64,000 bases of DNA from Zonotrichia leucophrys gambelii (lineage: Eukaryota > Chordata > Aves > Passeriformes > Passerellidae). The stretch covers positions 3,720,001-3,784,000 of the forward strand of contig NC_088175.1 in the NCBI RefSeq assembly GCF_028769735.1. The letters are read 5' to 3'. Within the stretch, counting starts at the first letter, position 1. The number at the start of each line of letters is the position of its first letter. Of the stretch, positions 37,286 to 52,200 are shown one piece after another. A program made the translations under genes and the position numbers. Below the pieces are notes generated by a model, which saw only the letters and a program-made list of their open reading frames with translations, was not told where the DNA came from and did not search any database.

Positions 37286-40200
37286 CTGCATTCAGACAGA
37301 ATGACAAATTAAACAACAAATAAGAGCTTCTGAAGGAAAAGCTTGTTAAGAAACTGTCAGTTTGCAATGAATAGGTATTCTGAACATGCTCTGTGTGCAT
37401 TTAAAACTCTCAGCTGCTGGGGTTTGGGGGTAAACAGCAGAAGAGAGCTTCATGGTCAATCCCTTTGGCCTTCTCCATGTGATGATGTTACCAGCAAACT
37501 ATTTCATCAGCTTTAACTGCAACTTTCAGCTATGGACTGAAATGCATTCTTCTTAATTAGTCCCTTTGTCCACAATAGAGAACATTAGTTTAACTTAATT
37601 AGCATTCTAGAGATTTATCCCATAGCAACCTTGTTTGTATTCAGGGATTTCTACCAGAATTTTCAGGAGCTGTTCAGCTGTGTTAAACAGCAATTCACAG
37701 TTTCTCTTCAGGCTCTCATTAAATTTGCCAGTAGTATTTCTGCACTGCAGTTCAGGGCCAGAGTCCAGGCTGGATGTTTATTGGTACCACTCACACAATT
37801 GCCAGAATGGCATAAATCCTGTTGGGATTTATGTAGATAGGCAGGATTCTGGTTTCCACAGAGCTGCTGGTACCAGAATAATAAAATTAATGGAGGAAGA
37901 AAAAGGATTGGAATGATTACTGCTAGCAAAAGAAGATGATTATTCAGTGGAAGAGTATTCCTGGCTTTTGATAACTAGCACAACAGTGGGAGAAGGTAGT
38001 TCTGAACAACTGAGATAACTGTAGCATAACATAAAGATGATAAAAGCCATTTTCTTAAATGCTCTTGCAGTTCTTGTTCCAAAGTTGCATTTGTCACGAG
38101 AACATTGCCATCCCACCTGGAAGCTTGCCTGCTTTTGATTGCAACCAGTGAGTAGTTAATCTACACATTGCAGGTAGATCAGTACTTAATAGGCTGCTGT
38201 GTCATATGACAAAACCTAATAACATCCAGGAAGATGCTGATGATTTGGTGCAGATAAGATTTTGGATGAGACATATGTGGTCTGCTTTGCAGAGAGTTTG
38301 AAGCAGAAAATACAATTTCCCACAATAGTGATAAATCTGTTTGATTGCTATGGATCATCTGCCACTATTTCCATAAGATGAGCTGAACAAGTCCAAGAAA
38401 ATGTGCACAAGTTTATAGAACCAGCCTTTATAGTAAGTAAAAATCTAGGATCAAAGAAATAAAGAAAACTTGTAAGCAGTAACAGAGTTAATCTGCTTGA
38501 AATATAGGAGCATTAGAAGCTCAAGGTTGTGGAAACTGTCACTGGGTGCCTTGAAAAGGAAAATATCTGTGTACTCTTGACAGAGAAAGAAAATGATTCA
38601 TTAGCCCCAAATAGAGGGTGCTTCTGAAAGAATGAGTGAAGTTTTATGAGAGGCTAGAAGATTCCATCAGTATAGGGCTCCTATGTGCTTGCCTGATGAA
38701 TTCCTGCTGTCTTAGCAAAACATCTTTGAGATACTATGGCTGCTGGGAGACTTGCAGATTTGTGGGCCCTGGGAGAATATCTCTATGTAATATGCCCTAA
38801 GAAATAAAGGAGGTGGATTCAGAGATGTGTTGCCATAAGGAATAAAGGAGGTGAATTCAGGGATATGTTGTTCTGCTTATTGAACAGCACACACAGTAGT
38901 GACAACAAGCTAAAACACATTAGGAATAAATTGATAAATTGAGCAAACCTGAACCAAATTTTTCTTCAGAAAAATTGTAAAAAAATGCCCAAACAACATA
39001 ACAATTCAATGTAAACACACTTAGCAAAGTTCCTTCAACACAAGAAAGCCCCAAAAGGTTCAGCGGTAGTAGTGCAGAGGAATGAATACTCACAATCCCT
39101 TCTCCACCTTCCTGGTTTAGTGAAGACAGCTGCAGGGATGAGATTTGGTGAAACAGGGAGTCACTTTGGATTGGCACTTTGTGGGATGCTAGATACTTGC
39201 TTAAATTTTGAATTAAAAGATGCTCCAGGACACCTGCTTATCCCCACACTACCTAAAGCACATCCTGTTCCAACACCATATGCAGCTGCTCCAGTGTGGC
39301 TGTCCTATGGGAGGACACAGAGGAACTATCCCTGTGCAGAGCTGTCTGTATAACCTCTGCCATCAACTGAATGCTTCCTAGAGAAGATTCTGTGGAACAT
39401 TTTTCTCCTTTTCCTGAGATTAGACCGTCTCTTTGCTGGGAGTTCCCTTCTATGGACAGCTGCAAATGCTGAGGGAAATCAAATGTTTCCCACAATCCCC
39501 TATAATCACACAGTGATTATTTTCCCCACAATTTTACCACTCAGTTCTCAGCAAAACTCCATTTCTGATTTTTTGTCTTTGAGCTAAGGAGCTATTTTCT
39601 CCCTGTCTCCTTCCTCCTGCCATCTGCTTCTTTTATTTTTTGATAACTGGTGAAACAGTCATCAGCCCTGGGTGACAAACCAGCTCCCTTGCTTCCTTGC
39701 ACTGTGTCACTTTTGGATATCATTTGGGTATTTGGAAAGGCTTTGTTGATTTGGGCTTTTTTCCTCCAGGTAGATGGAGAGAAAGATGGCAGAATCTTAT
39801 TAAAGTAATTCCACTTGTGTAACTCAATTTTTTGTTACCTGAAGGATAAGGGATGAGAAAGAACCCTCAGGGAAGGGAGAAAGATTTTGTTTGAACAAAG
39901 TAACAAACCCCAAATCTCTGTAGATAAGCTTAGGAAACATCAAGAATCACTATTTATCGAAACTATTTCCTTTCTTATTTGATGTGGGAATGGAAAGATA
40001 GCACTAACCATTTTGGCAGTGCTAAGAGACCTGCTTTACACAGAAGACTCATCTCAAAATAAAAGTTACACCTTAGCAGTAAAGCTTAAAATAAATGGCA
40101 CTGGGAAGAGATGATGCCTGTGGCTAATTCTAGTGTAAAAATCAAAATCACAGAATAAAAAGATGCTTTAAAAATTAAAACCTTCAGCTTTTCAGCATGT

Positions 40201-43200
40201 GGCTGTTTTCAAGTACAAAAAGATACTGCAAATAATATCTTTTTTGAGGTGATAGTGAGAAAGCAAGCAAGAGAAGAGGAGATTAATTCTAGGTCTGCAG
40301 TGGAAGAGAGGTGCAGACAACATGGCTGATAGCTGTGGTACCTTTGAGGTGAGGTGCTGCTGAGAAATGGAACTCAAAAAAAGATGAAAAGGAGTTTTCA
40401 TTTTGGGATATAAAAAGAAGCTTCTTTCTAGTTGCTCTGACCTGGGTGTGAGCAAAAAGCACCCAGAAATATAGTCTGAGTCTCCTGCAGCTGTACTAGG
40501 ACACTCCATAACCTTTACTGGGACTGTTTCTTGAAAGAACTGCCATTGCTGAAATTCCCTTCAAAGTAAATTTCCAGTATAGCTCTCCACAGATACTGAC
40601 CCATTATGTTCTTGGCTCTCTTAGTTCTTTTCTTCATACCTAGAATTTTAGGAACTTGAAGGATCAAGCCTATTGCCAAAACATCTGTGCTTCATAGGGT
40701 TAATTTTCCAGACTGTTTGTGGCAGTATCTCATCTTTTCAGAGCCCAGGTAACTGCATTGCTTGGAAAATTTCAGCTCAGTGCTTTGATGGAGAAGCAAG
40801 TAGTGGGAACAGTAGAGGATATAATTTTTGCCTTTCATCTTCTGTAACTTCCTCAGAAACTTGATTGTTTTCATCTGGATCCATGATCTGCCCTGAAGCT
40901 CTCTCTTGGCAGCAGAGCTGTCTGTGTTCTTGCAGTTCTTCTTGCAATGCAGATGGCTCTCTCTACAGAAGGTTTATCCAGGCTGGGGCTCTCCTGGAGT
41001 CAGCACAGGATCTGGTGATTCTTGCTGTTAAATATGTATGAATGTGAAGCCACTGGCATTAAGAAAAAGGAAGGACATTAGTCCAGGTGTGAAGTGTGTA
41101 ATAAGGGAAATGAAATAGAGCTTTACTAGAGAGTTTGCAAATTGGAAGGTGCTCTACACAATTTTTATGGTGAAGTTGCTGTTCTCTTACTCCTCATTGC
41201 AAGGAGCGAAGTCCTATAAGTTAAGAAATAGAATCCATTGGGAGATTTGGAAGGGTTTTTTGGAACACAAAACACACTCTTGGGAGCTAACTAGGTACAA
41301 TGAAATACCAGCACATAAACACACCTTCTGCCTATTGGAAAATTTACCTTTTGGCTATCACCAAAGTCTATAAAGCATGTCAGGTTGCTCATTCTTTCAC
41401 ATGCCACAAAGATCCTATTACATTGAGGTCTGGTTAATAATTGTTAGTGGGAGAAATGACTTAAACTGTTCTCAACAGCAAAAAATCTCCACCTGCCCCC
41501 CCCCAAAAAAAAAAAAAACCTAACCAAAACAAACAAAGCAACTAGCAACCAGCCAACAAAACTAAACACCACAAAAAACCAAAAAAGCCCCAGATTTTAT
41601 ATGTGCCCACAGACTCATTTTCTGCTGCAGTTTGCAAGCACATAAATTTACCTTCATTTACTTCTGCAACCAGGGTTACATAGCCCAGCTTAGAGTAGAA
41701 AAAATAGAAATTATTGCTTGACTTAATAAATAAAAAGTTCTCAACCTAATTCTAAACAGCCACAGGGCAAACTACCTGTAAGGTCTTGAGGAAGATCTCT
41801 CTGAATGTTTTCATTGTGTTGAATACATCTTCCAAAGACAGTTTTTTTCGGTCTTCACAAAGATAATCTGCAAGTTCTTCCTTCTTCTTTTCAATGGTGG
41901 CAAATTCCTTCTGCAGGTCCTTTGAAGCATTGAGGCTGCCCTGAGACACATTTTTTAATATAATTTATGCATATTAAAAAGTAGCATATTCTGAGCTGCC
42001 CAGAAGATTTCAGCCACTTAACAGAGAGCAGTCAGTTTTTAAAAAACTAAGAACTAAGATTGGTCCACAATGTGTGATATTTATTTCTGAATTGAATAAT
42101 CTGCATTTTCCCTCATTTCATCATACAACCATGTGGAAATGTGGCAGAACCTGGGATGACTGAGCAAGGGACATGCAGCACCAGGATTTCTACCTTACAG
42201 CTTTAGTTAAGTGACCCATTCTGAGTATATGAAAATCTAGGATGTTAGGAAATATAGTTTTGGTGGAGAGGAGGGAAAAGCATATTGAAAATCTGTCCTC
42301 TTTTTTTCCCCCCACAAAGCACAGTGAGACAAAACATGTTTCTGTGCTGCACTGTACACATTTATAGTTGCAGCCTACATTTCATTTTAGGGCCTTCCTT
42401 TCTTTTACTCACAGAAAAATCTGTCTGGTCCTCAGCTGTTTCCATATCCCAGTACCACATTAAAATAATTGAGGAAAATCTGGGATACTCCTTCTATTGG
42501 GGCACAGTGGGAGGGTAGTAATGACCCCTTTCCCACAGGGCTTTATGTCCAGTTGTAACCTGAATTACACCGCCTTTAAGAAGAGAGTGCTTAGGAAGAA
42601 AGATGGGAAATGTGTCACACTCACATTACCTACTTGCACAGATTTTCCATGCTGTATTTTTAAATCATCCGTCGACAAAAGTAAACGTTTCTCTATTTCC
42701 AGCAGTTTCTTCAAATTGGCACCAGCCTCGGCCTGCATGGCATCAAAGTGGATTCTGAAAGGTCCACAAAAGGGACAGGACATTGAAGGGGTAAGTCTTT
42801 TGTTTGCATTAACTTAAAAGGTTATTATAAACATTATCATCTCTGCAAAGGAATATAGAATTAATTCTCCAGCCCAGCTTTTGCAGATAGCTCTTTTCTG
42901 TATAAATGCTTTTTCATGTGCACAAACCCTCATCTAAGAAAGACTCTCTGCTTTTGCCCTCACTACCTCCCTGGATGGACTGTGGAAGAACCTCACTGTC
43001 CTAGCATTCAAAAAACTCAAAAAAAATTCCAGCCTATTTTTATTCATAGGCAACACCAGCTCATCTCCCCTGTGCCAACACTGTCCTTATGTAGCTGGTT
43101 CTTTTCTCTCCTTGCCTTTTCTCCCCAGTCTATTTATGGTCCAAAATTGTATCTCCTCTCTGTGTTAATTCAGCTTGTGTGGAGATCCAAACACAACCAC

Positions 43201-46200
43201 TGCCAAACCAACATTTTCTGGAGTTCTGAGCTACTCTCTGGGCCAGACAAAATTTACTGAATCAGCAAAACCTGGCTTAGTGTTTCACAGTACATCCATA
43301 TATGAGCAGCATTAGGAGAGCCCCTTGCAGGATTTGCACCATGCACGGTTCTCCACAGGTTGATTAGCAAATCAATTTTGTAAGTTTGAGAGTTTGACTG
43401 AAGTAGACAGCCATTACTCTATACAAAAAGTACATTTATGTAATTGGCCAGCAAGATCTAGTTTCCGTCAAGAAATGCATTTCTGTTATGACACAATCCA
43501 AAAAGAAATTCATGATTGAAAACAACATTCAGTTAATCTTCTGCAAAGCTAATTCACAAAACCCACAGGAATTAAATTATGGAATTAAAATACTTTCAAA
43601 ATTTATGTAGCAGCTACATAATAAATGTCAATCCACTGGCAGATTTAAAAGTTACTCCTTTGAGTTACAATGAAATCTAAATCACTACAAGGTTCCTATG
43701 AATCCTCTGAATTCATAACAGGATAAAAAATGTTAATCCTGGTGCTATAAATGTGGATTCTGATTGGTGTAACTGAACCTATCTCCATGTGATTCCTTTG
43801 AGTTAAAGAGAAAGAGTTGGCAATGGACTCATGAGGCTTTCTGGCACACAGGAGAAAGAAAAAACCTGTTTCTGGAGACTTTTGACTTTCTACCCATGTG
43901 TATTAGAAACACGTGCTGATAGTCAACTCTGGGAGTCCTCAGGTCCCCCCCAGCTCCCAGTAAACCACCCCAATTGTTCTCTTCTTACATAAGCTTTGTA
44001 CCTTCAGATGAGATTTCACCTAAAACTGACAGAATGTGCTGAATTGGAAGGGAGAATAACAAGTCCAACTCCTGGCCCTGCACAGGACCATCCCCAAGAG
44101 TCACATTGTGTCCCAAAAATATTGCCCAAGCACTTCTTGAACTGACTGAGAAACCTCAGGGAAGATATGTTTCTATTGCAATAGAAGAAGAAGAAGTAGA
44201 AGAAGAATCTGGTCCTTGAAAATGAGGGAAATTCACTATCTACAGGGTTTTCCTCTAAAGTAGTACTGGATCCACAGAAAGAAAAATCACACTGAGCCCC
44301 ACCTAAAAGTCTTAACCAGGCTGAACTATGAAAATTTCAACACTTTGGTGTTGAAGGGAACCACTGTCTCCTACAGCAGAGAAATCCTGTGACCTTATTA
44401 CAGCACCATAAAATGAGTCAGCTCCTTGCTGGCTTTAAAGAGCTTGGCAATTCATACATGACAAAAACAAACAATAATGTCCTACCCCACTGCCTTGGAA
44501 ACAAAGTCAAGATCTCTGGGAAGCTGCAGGAGATCTCTGTGTTTTTTTTCAACCTCCTAAAATTGAAGAGAAAAAAATTATTATCTTATACAGACTGTCA
44601 AAGAGCATGAAATGTTTTCAGCTGGACAACATCAGGACTGAAAACTTAGCACTTCATTTTAGTTCTTATAAGTGTAGGGATAAATTTAGTCTTGTTCATT
44701 CTTTTTCTCATGTTGGCATCCACAGGGAGTTAAAAAGAAAGGAAGAGACTCATTTAAAGTGCTCAGGCTGACATCCCATGGGCTGCCACAGTGTGCAGGC
44801 TGACCTGAGATTTTGTCTTCATACCACAAAAATAAATTTTATTTGACAGATGCATTTGGGATATGTGTCAACACAAGGGAGCAGTTGAAGAAGAGAAAGA
44901 AACCAGCAAGCAGACTTGTCAAGTGAACTTGAGGAAGAAAACCTAGTGTTTCCACCCTAAATATTACTGTGTATGGATTGATCTCATCTGCACAGAGAGC
45001 TGTGGAAAAGTTTCCATGGTAATCCCAGCACAGAGGTTCACCCTCCAGGTACCTATAGCTGGGTATTACTGAGGTAAAAGCCCCTTAGCTTCTGGGGAAT
45101 TAATATTTGAGAATAATGCACACAAGATTAATTTCTCAGTTTTGTTGTACCTCCAAAATATGGTGAAGCAGAGTAATGTTGTTTTGGTTTGCTTTTGTTT
45201 CTGTTAGTTTGAGCAAGGCACTAATTTTAAAACCTCCAGCATCTCCAGTGTGACGCCCCTGGAAGACACAGAAAAAAGTTCCTTCTTTCAGTTTTCAAGT
45301 CTTGCATTATTTTCTGTTATCTTTAGAACACAACAAGTAAAGAAACAATTTTACTTACATAGTTCAGAAAGTTTCCAACTTTAAGAATCAATTGGCAAAA
45401 CACTGGCAGTCGGTGACTGGTAAGAATTGCTAAAAAATAAGAAGAGAGACATTTTCAATAAATTAAATTAAATTATATGAAATAGAATTTTTATTAGGTT
45501 TGACAGTGATGGTAACAAAATTTTCATCCAAGATTATGTCAAGCCATTATTATGGATTTGGAAAAAATACCAGTACAGAAATAAATCAGCTGAATGAAAG
45601 TCAAATGAGTAACTTCCTATTGTGATCTTTTCTTTACAAGTAGATGGAAAACTAGTTTTTCCATTAAGTTTGGAGTATAGATGTGCCAACCCTGCAGCTG
45701 CCTTATGAAGGAGAACCACATACAAGAAAGTGTATAAACTTGTCAAAGTCTATAGCCCTCATTCCCAGCACATATTATTCTAGTTAATAAGAGCAAAGGG
45801 CTTTGTGCCTCGTTATCATTGTTAGTGAGAATGATAATGAAAAGATGCACATTTTCACAGGAGAATCTGGGGTAGGAGTAAAACTTTTGGCAGAATTAGA
45901 ACAGAAACTCTGACCCTCACCATGGGATGGAGGAGGAGCAGGGATGTCAGGGTGGGACTACAGAGAGCTGTTGATTGCACCCCAACAAAGAGTAACCACA
46001 GCAATGACATCAGACATCCAGGTATAGCCCTGTTTTGTGTGTGAAGATAAAATTTTTCAGTTTAAGTGTTTAACAGGTGATCAATGACTCTCTGAAACCA
46101 TTGAACTGAATCTGGAATGCAAGAGCATCTTCAATAAAGAGACAAAACTAAAACCAAGGCTAATTTTGGGTGGAGGAGACTCCTGAAATATTGGTGAACA

Positions 46201-49200
46201 TCACCTGGGATGCCTTTTTCTGGCAGCCACATCAGATTCTGGTATGTCACTGTGTCCTGCTCCACCACAGAGCTCAGCTGGACTGCATCAGTGCACACTA
46301 CAGGAAAAACTGAAATGGATCCATTGTTATGGACAAAAATCTCCTCAGCACCCAAAAATGTAACTTATACAGGATCTGGCACTGACACCACCATTTCAGG
46401 AGAGACCTTACTGCTGAAAAGTTGCTGTCAGAGGGAGTTCAGCCTCTTCTCCCACTGCCAGGATGAGAGAATTCAAGCTGCACCAGGTGAGGTTCAGGTT
46501 GGACATCAGGAGGAATTATTTACAGAAAGAGTGGTTAGGCAGTGGAACGAACTGCCCAGGGAGGCAGTCACCATTCCTGAAGGTGTTCAAGAAACAACTT
46601 GGCACTCAGTGTTAAGGTTTAGTTGATAAGGTGTTGATGGGTCAAAGGTTGGGCCCAGTGATCTTAGAGATCTTTTCCAATCTAAATGATTCTGTGAACC
46701 CTGGAAGTGTTCAAGGCCAGGTTGAGCAGGGCTCTGAGCAAGCTGGTCTAGTGTAAGGTGTTCCTGCCCATGGCAGGGAGGTTGGAATGGGATCATCTTT
46801 AAGGCCATTTCCAACTCAAACCATTCTGTGATTCTCTGATGAAGGAAATTTCCCTATTTCTCTTCAGAACTACTCCTTCAGAGCAGAACAGCACAAACTG
46901 TAATTCTTCAGAATGTATTCTAGGAGCAGGAATTTGCAGAATGATTTTGATGTTCGCTACACATTCAGCAATGAAAAGGTTAATTTTGATTAGATTATAG
47001 CATAGACTACCACTGATGCTAATCAAGTAGAAGAAAGTGGCTGAACCTGGGCACTGGTGCAGCACTGATGTACTTACTTTCACAGGCTGTCCTGATGGCT
47101 TGTGCTTTTGGCCACAGACACTCCAGCAGAATTTTTGTTTCCTCACAAATCAGCATACATTCAATCCTCAACTGGTAGCTAAAAAGAGATCAGTGGAAAA
47201 AACCACAACAAACACCACCAAAAACAAACCCCATGGGCCTGATTAATTGACTTGTGTTCAGTAAGAGCATCATCCATTTTAGGCAAAGCACAGCACTGAC
47301 ATTCTTATGGTCTCCTTAATGCTCTGACATGAGAACTGGATTATAAATAAATCAAACACAGATATTTCCAAAGATGTCCTAGAAACTATTATCATCTCCT
47401 CTTTCAGAAAGCAATGCTGGACTGACATCTGGCAGTGACTACCTTGCATAATGAGACCATAATTTTTTACAATTCCTGGGCAACACTAGCCAGGATTTTT
47501 AACTTCACAATTCTTTTTAACTTCACAAAACAAATTTGAAATATTTTGGCAGTGATGTCCTTTAATAACATTTATGCTTCATCACAGATTAATATTGTGG
47601 AAGAAAAACATTTTATAAAGTAGTTTTAAATCTAGCTAGAAGTTTGAGAAAATGAAAAGCCCCATTTTCACCACCATATTTTCAAAAAAGCATCTCTGGT
47701 TGTGTCATGGCAACTGTTCATATTTATGGAGGGCTACTGCTATTAATTATAATATATCACCATCTTTTTGTGAGCAGCAGAAAGAGTTCTCTGTGTGCAC
47801 CTCATTTGACTTGGTAAAAGCTGGGGAGGTGGTGAGAGCACAGGCACTGCTGTGATTCACTCTTGGCTCTGTGGGCTCCCCAGTGGGTGAACTGGGATCT
47901 GTAGCCCAGGGGTGGAGTGAATCAGCAACCTGGTGACAGGATTCAGTCTGCAGCTCCATGCCACGCAGGAATAGCTGCTCAACAGCCAAGGGCTTTTTCA
48001 TACCAAGGTTATTTTAACTGTGGTTTGCCAAAGGTGTCTGAAAGTTTCTCTGGCTTTTGGGAAAGAAAAAAAAATTCTCATACAAGGTCTACAAATAGCA
48101 GTCAGATGATTTATCCTGAAGACTGGATGTCAGGAAGATCCCTCTAGCACAAGAAGCAGAGGCCTTAATTTTTATGGACAAGTCTTGTAAGAACCACACT
48201 CATGGAAAGAGATAAGGAGGATTTTGCTTACCTGGGAACTTCCAAAAGATGGAGGTAAAACTGATCTGCATTTGCCAGCTGTGATTTTTCTTTTTTGTAA
48301 GATTTCAGGCTATTTATCTAACAGGGAATAAAAGAGCAAAATAACAATTTTAATTTAACAATGAAAATAACCACACAAACATTTCTGGTGCCATTTTCTT
48401 CTTGTAGGCATGAAACTGGCTTTTCTAAACTTGCTGTGTGCACAGGCAATGGGAATAAAGCAGATGAACAAAAAATTCTACATATGAACTGGTTTGCAAG
48501 GGCAAACATGTAGGTTTTGTTTTGACTGGAAGGTCTTTTACCTTTGTACAGCATCTCCTAGGACCTGTAGGCAGAGATTCAGGAAGCTATAATGCACAGA
48601 AACCCAGAAACCCTTTAAAAAGATGGTTCCTTTCCCTTCCTCCTTTTTGAAACTTCCTCTGAAATGCCCTCTATTCACCTAAGTCTACAAATCCTACTGT
48701 GCTTCATCCACTTAATTAAAATAACACGACAGAGAGCAGCACTTTGTCTGCACCTGTGTTGAATCTCCCAACATGTTCTTGCTCACTCTTTGTGTGAAGA
48801 GGCCAGACTGATGCTGGGATGGACTTCCCACCACTCTGCCTTGGATTTTCATTGACCTACAGGCTGCAGAAGGGTGTGGGGTCCAGTCATAGCTTCTTGC
48901 TTTAGCAGCACAAATATTTCAAGCTGAACTCCACCAGAATGACACATTAATAGATACCTCCTGGTCTTCAGGCAGCAGTTTAAGCAGCTGTCTCAGGATC
49001 TCAGCATCCAGTTTGGATCTGTCCCCTTTCTGAATCATGGCAGCAATCTCTTCATTGGAGCTGCAAGAAGGAGAGAAATGATGGTGAGCACTGGGGGAGT
49101 AACATGGAAAAAAACACCTCAATCTCTCTGCTGGCATTCCAGGAGAACTGAAATCTTACTATGCTTGCCTGCCATTATAATTTGGATCTTAATCCTCATC

Positions 49201-52200
49201 AAAAGTACAGTGGAGATAAGGATATGTGTTTCTTTTAAACCTAAACAATATTTCTTATAATTTAGATGTGCTTTTTTGCCTTTGTTCATATTTACACAAC
49301 AAACCCCAAAGCTCTGCTTTTACTGTGAGTATCCACTGCGACTGAGAACGTATTTACATTTGAATTCCTCCACCATTTGCAGCAAAGGCAAGGATAAAAC
49401 CAGTGGCTCACTGAAGGTTTTAACTCAAATCCTTGCCTGAAACTTTGGCAGGCAGCAAGTGTTTGGAAAGCTTCCAGGGTGCTGAGGTTTGGGCTCTGGA
49501 GAGCTGGGCTGCCTCAGCCACCAGGGCTAACAGGGGCAGCACCCGGCTCCAGAGCAGCCTCATCCCTCCCAAGGGCAGAGGGACTCAGCTCTTTGATCCC
49601 AGCTGCTCCCAGGAGAGCTCAAGCACTGCCCAGGGAATCAGGCAGGGAGAGGAAATAGCATCTGCATTAGGCTATGCACCATTCTCCCCCACTGAGAAGC
49701 AGTTTGTCATGGAAAAGGAATAATAATAATTAAAAACATCCCTCTGACTGACTCTGATTTGTTCTTAATGAAAAGGGATTTCTTGGCTGAGTTTCTTCTT
49801 GAAACCCTTTTAACATGGGCCATGACACAAGGGCAGAGAGAGAGCAGAACATCCATCATCATCCTGCCATAGTTTCAGGGAATCTGAGAGTAAAGATATT
49901 TTCCCAAAAACTAGTACAAATTCCTTTCCTCCCCCACCCCTCCATAAGGGCTGTGACTTGGTAATTTTCCATTTGTTTAGTTATTCAAACAGTTTCCTAT
50001 TTATAGAAAAACTGCACATAAAAATCATGTATGATTTTGAAACTGAACCCCTGGAAAAGCCTCTTTAAAAGCAATGAAGTGACTTGAAACTTCCATTCAA
50101 CAATCTTCACTAACAGTTCCTGCCAGAGTTTGATATTTATGACAATAATACCAAAGAAAAACATGTTCCTACATAACTGTACTGTTATTTATGAATATTG
50201 TTTCTTTAGGAATCTGTAGTCCATTCTAGATTTAATACCAGTTTGAAAAATGATATTAATTGTCTGAAAAGAGACTGTCACCTATCATTATTAAAAAAAA
50301 AAAAAAGAAAAAAGTTGACTTCTTGTTAAAGAAAGATAGTACTTGCAAAGTATTTCTGCTAAATTAATTTCATTTAATATCTGAATAAATGCATAGACAC
50401 ATCAAATCAGTAGTTCAGATGTTATTCTCCAAATCTTACCACTTAAATTGCTTCAGAAATATACTCAGAAGGAGGCTTTTCTTTGGACCTATGAATGTGA
50501 TCTGTAAAAAGAAAAAAATCAGCTAGAAATACATTTACTTTGGATTTCACAGGTTTTCCATAGGTTATGTTTCTTTATTGGTTGAGATTTATTCTTTTTT
50601 GATAATAATATAATCAATAACCTTCATTGATCAAATCCCAATGACAACAATACAGGCTATTAGATATATTTTAGAAAGAGGCAAAGGCATAAAGAAGGAA
50701 ATCAAGTTGCTTATTCCAGTTCATAATAATTATTATTGAAATTCTCATGTCCTCCCTGCCTCAGATGAAGACCTATCCCTCAGCAGAGTTACTTCAGCTT
50801 GTTCCATTCTAAACCTCCCCTGTGCCTTTTGTTTTAAGGCAGCCTCAGGCAGTGGATCTCAAAATATTTCAAACTTTCTTGTCATAAATTATTGACAACA
50901 ATAAAGAATGAATAAGCTTTTCACTTCCAAGAACTTTGCAATTTTCTACAAAAAGTGGGCAGCCCAAATACCTCTTTTGTTTTCTTTATTTTTGGCACTG
51001 TTTTCTCCATAGGGATTCTTGATGGGACAGAGAAAAGGAGCTCCAAGCTTGCATAGTCAGGTTCCACAAGCTCCTTGCTGCTGCTTGGCATCACAGCCCA
51101 TATGGAGTGGCTTTCTGGAAGAGAATAAAAGCTCAAGATGGATCACAAAGGTTGAGGAGGAGTCTCAAGGTAGTGTGATTTGTAAAAGGGAAAACACTTT
51201 TGAGGATGAATGAAATATGATGCTCATTAGCCCTGGACAAATGTGAATTATTTAAGAGTGACAGCTCCCACAGAGAGCATCCCAAAGGTTTGAAGCCTAA
51301 TTAAACCTGGAAGATTACTGCCACATTCAATTCACTGAGCTGAAGGCAGCAGATGAACTTAATGGGCTGCTCCAAAGTGTTTTTGCTATTGCTGACCCAT
51401 TGACTGTGGTACCAAAACAGGGGATGCTGCATCCAATTAGGTAAACATCTCTTTTTGCAAGAGATAAAGACTCCCAAGACCAACATTATCACCAGAATCA
51501 TTGGGACCTATCCAAAAAAAAACCAAAAAGAACTTCCAAACATGATTTTGTACAACATGGGAACCTTTAAGACAGGATCTCACCTCCTTTTGGTTTAGGA
51601 GAGATTACAACAGTGACACTGAGTGCAGTGGGGATGAGTCTCAGTTTGTGTCTCTGCACAAGGAAAGCGGTCCATGGCTCAGTTTTTTTATATCTGTGTT
51701 TATATATTTTATCATAGCAGCAAGTTCTTGCCCCTTATGACCCCTTGTCCTGGAGATAAGCAAGGAAAAGCAACTGAGATCTGTCTTGTGTGAACTGAAT
51801 ATTAAAAACAGCAGCAAAACTGGAGATGTGTTTCCAGCCTCTTTGCTAAAGTCAAACAAGACCTTCAAGCCCCTTTGGCACATGCTAACCACAGACTCTT
51901 AGGGTTATTTTGTGTGTACGTGTGTGAAACACCACACAAATTACATCCCTGTAACGAAACTGGGGGCTACCCTGAGGGTACACATTCCTCAGCCCTACCA
52001 ACAAGAGTTTTCACCCTCAGATCTTGGCTGATGCACCTTTTGGCCGTGCAAGAACATAAAAAGCAACGTAAAACCAGCTCTCAGCTGAGAGTTCACTCAC
52101 TGGTGATGCACCAGCAATTCATTAAGAAGAACCACAGAACATGAGGACCTTTCCACTCCACACACTCAGAGCATTTTGCAAACCTCAGTCAGTGCAGACT

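Larger units (their letters stand above)
37286..41775 (-). other. Formin intron k-l (4.5 kb)
   Basis: AT-rich. It holds the candidate 36-nt cassette exon at 39.1 kb, a 38-bp duplication and an A/C-rich low-complexity run at 41.5 kb. No other exon was recognised. Confidence 0.7.

Noticed and set aside
38920..39495. Additional formin coding exons beyond the 36-nt candidate
   Set aside because: Other open frames here lack acceptor/donor pairs in phase and have no FH2 or INF2 tail similarity.
44180..44206. GAA-rich run as a functional element
   Set aside because: A short simple repeat with nothing else around it.
46210..46626. 138-aa plus-strand open frame
   Set aside because: Most of it overlaps a CR1 3' region and reads as chance coding.
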